Positions 61,971 through 64,000 of a DNA stretch of 64,000 nt are shown piece after piece; position 1 is the stretch's first letter, and every line of letters starts with the position of its first letter. Under the pieces are notes generated by a model, which was given only the letters and a program-made list of their open reading frames with translations, was not told where the DNA came from and ran no database searches. This DNA is from Favolaschia claudopus (Eukaryota; Basidiomycota; Agaricomycetes; Agaricales; Mycenaceae): NCBI GenBank assembly GCA_037176885.1, contig JAWWNJ010000041.1, positions 124,001 to 188,000 on the forward strand, given 5' to 3'. The position numbers and the translations under genes were made by a program.

Positions 61971-63190
61971 CTACTCCGAGTCCGACTCGCTCCCCGACTC
62001 AGAATCAGAATCCGACTCAGACGTAGACCCATCGTCAAATGCATCATCCTTCCGACTGCTCTCCTTCCGATGCATCCCCCGCAAAAACCTGCCCAGCGGG
62101 GACCCCAAAGTCCTCGACCACGCCGCAACATGTTTCCCCGTGCCCTGATGGGGCCGAGTTATCAGCTTGCCTTCCCTTGGGGCGGGCAGGTACCCGTCGT
62201 AATCCCGGATCAGCAGCGTCGGCGGAACGACCATCTTGACGACACGTAGCACTACCCGCGCTTCGGAGTAGCGCGGGAGTTTCATTAATTCAAAGCGTAC
62301 GAGAGCGCGTCCTAAGGCGGGTATAGCAGTTAATGTCAATCGATATCGAGATGAAGAGACTGAGCTCGAGAGAATAGATATTACTCACCGGAATACGGAA
62401 ACACTGGTGGCCGACGAACCGAACCTGCTGCCTGAGCCACAAGCCGTCGTTCCCCGAAGACAGCAGAGCGGAAGCGGAACTGGTGGGGGTCGTTGACGAG
62501 CGTAACGATATGCATGCACTCAAATGGGATCGAAAACATTTGGTCATGGCGGAAGATGAAGTCCGAGCGGCGGGATTGCGTGAACGGAAACCTTCGCATA
62601 GACTCCTCGACCTCGTCCGCGGTGACAAGACCATCTCGCAATAGCAGGTCACGAAGGAAGGGCCGCGCATTGGAAAGCGTAGATAACGGCACTTCCCAGG
62701 GCAAGGAATCCGGACGCAGGAGGTCACTGCTCTCTTCGTCATCGAATGCTCCGGGGTCATTGACTGGTACACAACGAAAGCGAAGTGCGCCGGACATGGG
62801 TGGAAGATCCGGCGGGCGGTGGAAGTAGAAATAACCGGCAGAATGCTGGGGGAATGGGTGCTCGACGCCCTTGTGTTTGTAGTAGGTTATACAGTCACTC
62901 GTACGAGCAGCAATGTTGGGATCTTCTGTCGTAGACCTGATAGAGTATTCCAGGTACTCTGAGATGTCGACATAGTCTGAGGGCCTCAGTTGCTTGGGGT
63001 CCAACGTGGATATCACTGGTTTTCGAGCCGTACGTCGACGCACTGCGCCTGCAGAGGAGGAGTTCAATCGGAGAGACTGATATGGGCGCAATGAGTGTAG
63101 GAATAGACAATTGTTGGGTGAAAACCTGGAAGTTATAAATCGCGACGCGAGAGAAAATTTGCTTGGAGAGATTCCGCGCGTGAAATTCAT
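61971..63190 (-). CDS. Probable mitochondrial protein of unknown function
   Basis: Exons 63190-62389 and 62311-61971 give 380 residues. The N-terminus (MNFTRGISPSKFSLASRFIT, then more Arg/Ser/Leu with no acid) fits a mitochondrial import signal of about 45 residues. The middle is well ordered, with DYVDISEYLEYSIRST, AGYFYFHRPPDLPPMSGALR, LLLRDGLVTADEVEESMRRF and FSIPFECMHIVTLVND. The second exon has LVRFELMKLPRYSEARVVLR and VVPPTLLIRDYDGYLPAPRE, then an acidic Ser/Asp tail (SESDSDSESGSESDSE). I do not recognise a family. The conserved-looking blocks suggest a real, constrained protein. Confidence 0.7.
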
Positions 63191-64000
63191 GAATTGCAGT
63201 CAGCCTGAGTTCGCAGCTCAGGGACAGATAAGAGGCGGCCGAAGCTTTACAGCAAGCTCTCAGAGTCCACTGGCAGACGAGGAGGTAAGAGAGGGTGAGA
63301 GAAGGTGAGAGACTGAGAGTCGCGTCGTGTCACCGTCACATTGTGACGCCTCTCAACCTCTCCCCTCACGATCACTCCAAACCAGTCTTGCTCGACTGGC
63401 TGCAGTGGCGACTCGGAGAGTGACTTCTGGTTCTAAAAATTCAGGCTTACCATTGCGGAAACAAAATCTGAACTACTTAGCTTGGAGGTAGCCCGCATCA
63501 CAGGAGCAACCCTCCAGCAAATGCTGGCCCTGGCCGTACTTACTATACAAACACCCCGTTTTCGATCGACCAACCGTCTAATCTACCCAGCATGTCCCGC
63601 ACCGAACCCGCCCTGCAAATTAGAGGAGCTATTACTCACTTCTAATACTAACCTCCTCTCTGTTTATAATGACGACAACTACCAAGCAGCCTTAGCTTGT
63701 TCCACTGCGAAGGGTTCGTCGACATCAAGTAACGGCGACTCAGCCTACCTCGCATGCAGTAGCAGCAACTCAGATTCGGATGACTTCGATTCCGAAAGAC
63801 TGTTCGGAATATTGGGACTGGTTTGGAGGACTCCAAACTCGATGAGGGCAGGCGAGGTCGTACGCTCATCATCGTTACCTGTACATGTCCGCCGCTGAAT
63901 CATGTACCGTTAAGCACAGATGTGGTTTGGATTGGCGAGAGCCTGCGACGACGGTGGCTTGTAATCTTTTGCAAACACATTGTACCACCATTTCAATAGT
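63191..64000. other. No well-supported gene to the window end
   Basis: A + frame (ATG about 63521, to 63898) codes for a Ser/Asp-rich protein of about 125 residues with no domain. It may be an exon of a gene that continues past the window, or chance. Confidence 0.3.

Noticed and set aside
61503..62249. A 248-codon + frame
   Set aside because: Its second half is antisense to the last exon of the mitochondrial-type gene, and it has low-complexity composition.

Overview
The window is nuclear DNA of a filamentous basidiomycete, most likely an Agaricomycete. Protein genes are broken by many short GT-AG introns, mostly about 47-65 nt. Prom-box-like TATAAAA motifs lie 60-150 nt before several starts. 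The gene content is typical of mushroom genomes: lineage-specific F-box and BTB/POZ proteins, seven-helix membrane proteins, DUF7730-type proteins and a Ser-rich single-pass membrane protein. All exon models below were built by hand from splice signals, reading phase and comparison between paralogues in the window. There is no transcript evidence.

Layout. 1-5.7 kb: no supported gene; a purine-rich low-complexity block and a small duplicated 70-bp repeat. 5.9-16.5 kb: two inverted copies of a seven-helix membrane protein gene (5907-7319 + and 12692-14063 -) flank a secreted 5'-nucleotidase and a BTB gene, followed by a secreted FAD-linked (berberine-bridge-type) oxidase. 16.5-19.2 kb: a foldback (inverted-repeat) element and a DUF7730-like pseudogene. 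19.9-22.1 kb: a long Ser/Pro/acidic-rich protein of unknown role, with an overlapping upstream ORF. 23.5-26.9 kb: a truncated adenylating-enzyme gene, a second BTB gene and an array of C8/G8 palindromes just before that gene. 28-31.8 kb: an F-box gene and an NRT2/CrnA-type nitrate transporter with ten exons. 32.2-40.5 kb: a cluster of related F-box genes, two intact-looking and three broken; one broken copy is fused to the tail of a BTB gene. A DUF7730 gene lies inside this cluster. 41-49 kb: a Ser-rich single-pass protein with a PPxY motif, a 17-exon MFS transporter with two microexons, and a third BTB gene. 49.7-63.2 kb: a disordered protein, a DUF4436-like membrane protein, a methyltransferase, another F-box gene, a HAM1-like protein and a probable mitochondrial protein.

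The parts do not form one pathway. The main theme is a high turnover of protein-degradation adaptors: five F-box loci of one family, two other F-box genes, and three BTB genes plus one BTB tail. Nitrate uptake (nrt2) is present without nitrate or nitrite reductase in the window. The strongest unusual signals are the F-box/BTB chimaera at 36.1-36.6 kb, the C8/G8 palindrome array at 26.5-26.8 kb, the foldback element at 17.0-17.8 kb, introns that are stop-free multiples of three, and a shared Cys/His module at the C-terminus of all BTB proteins.
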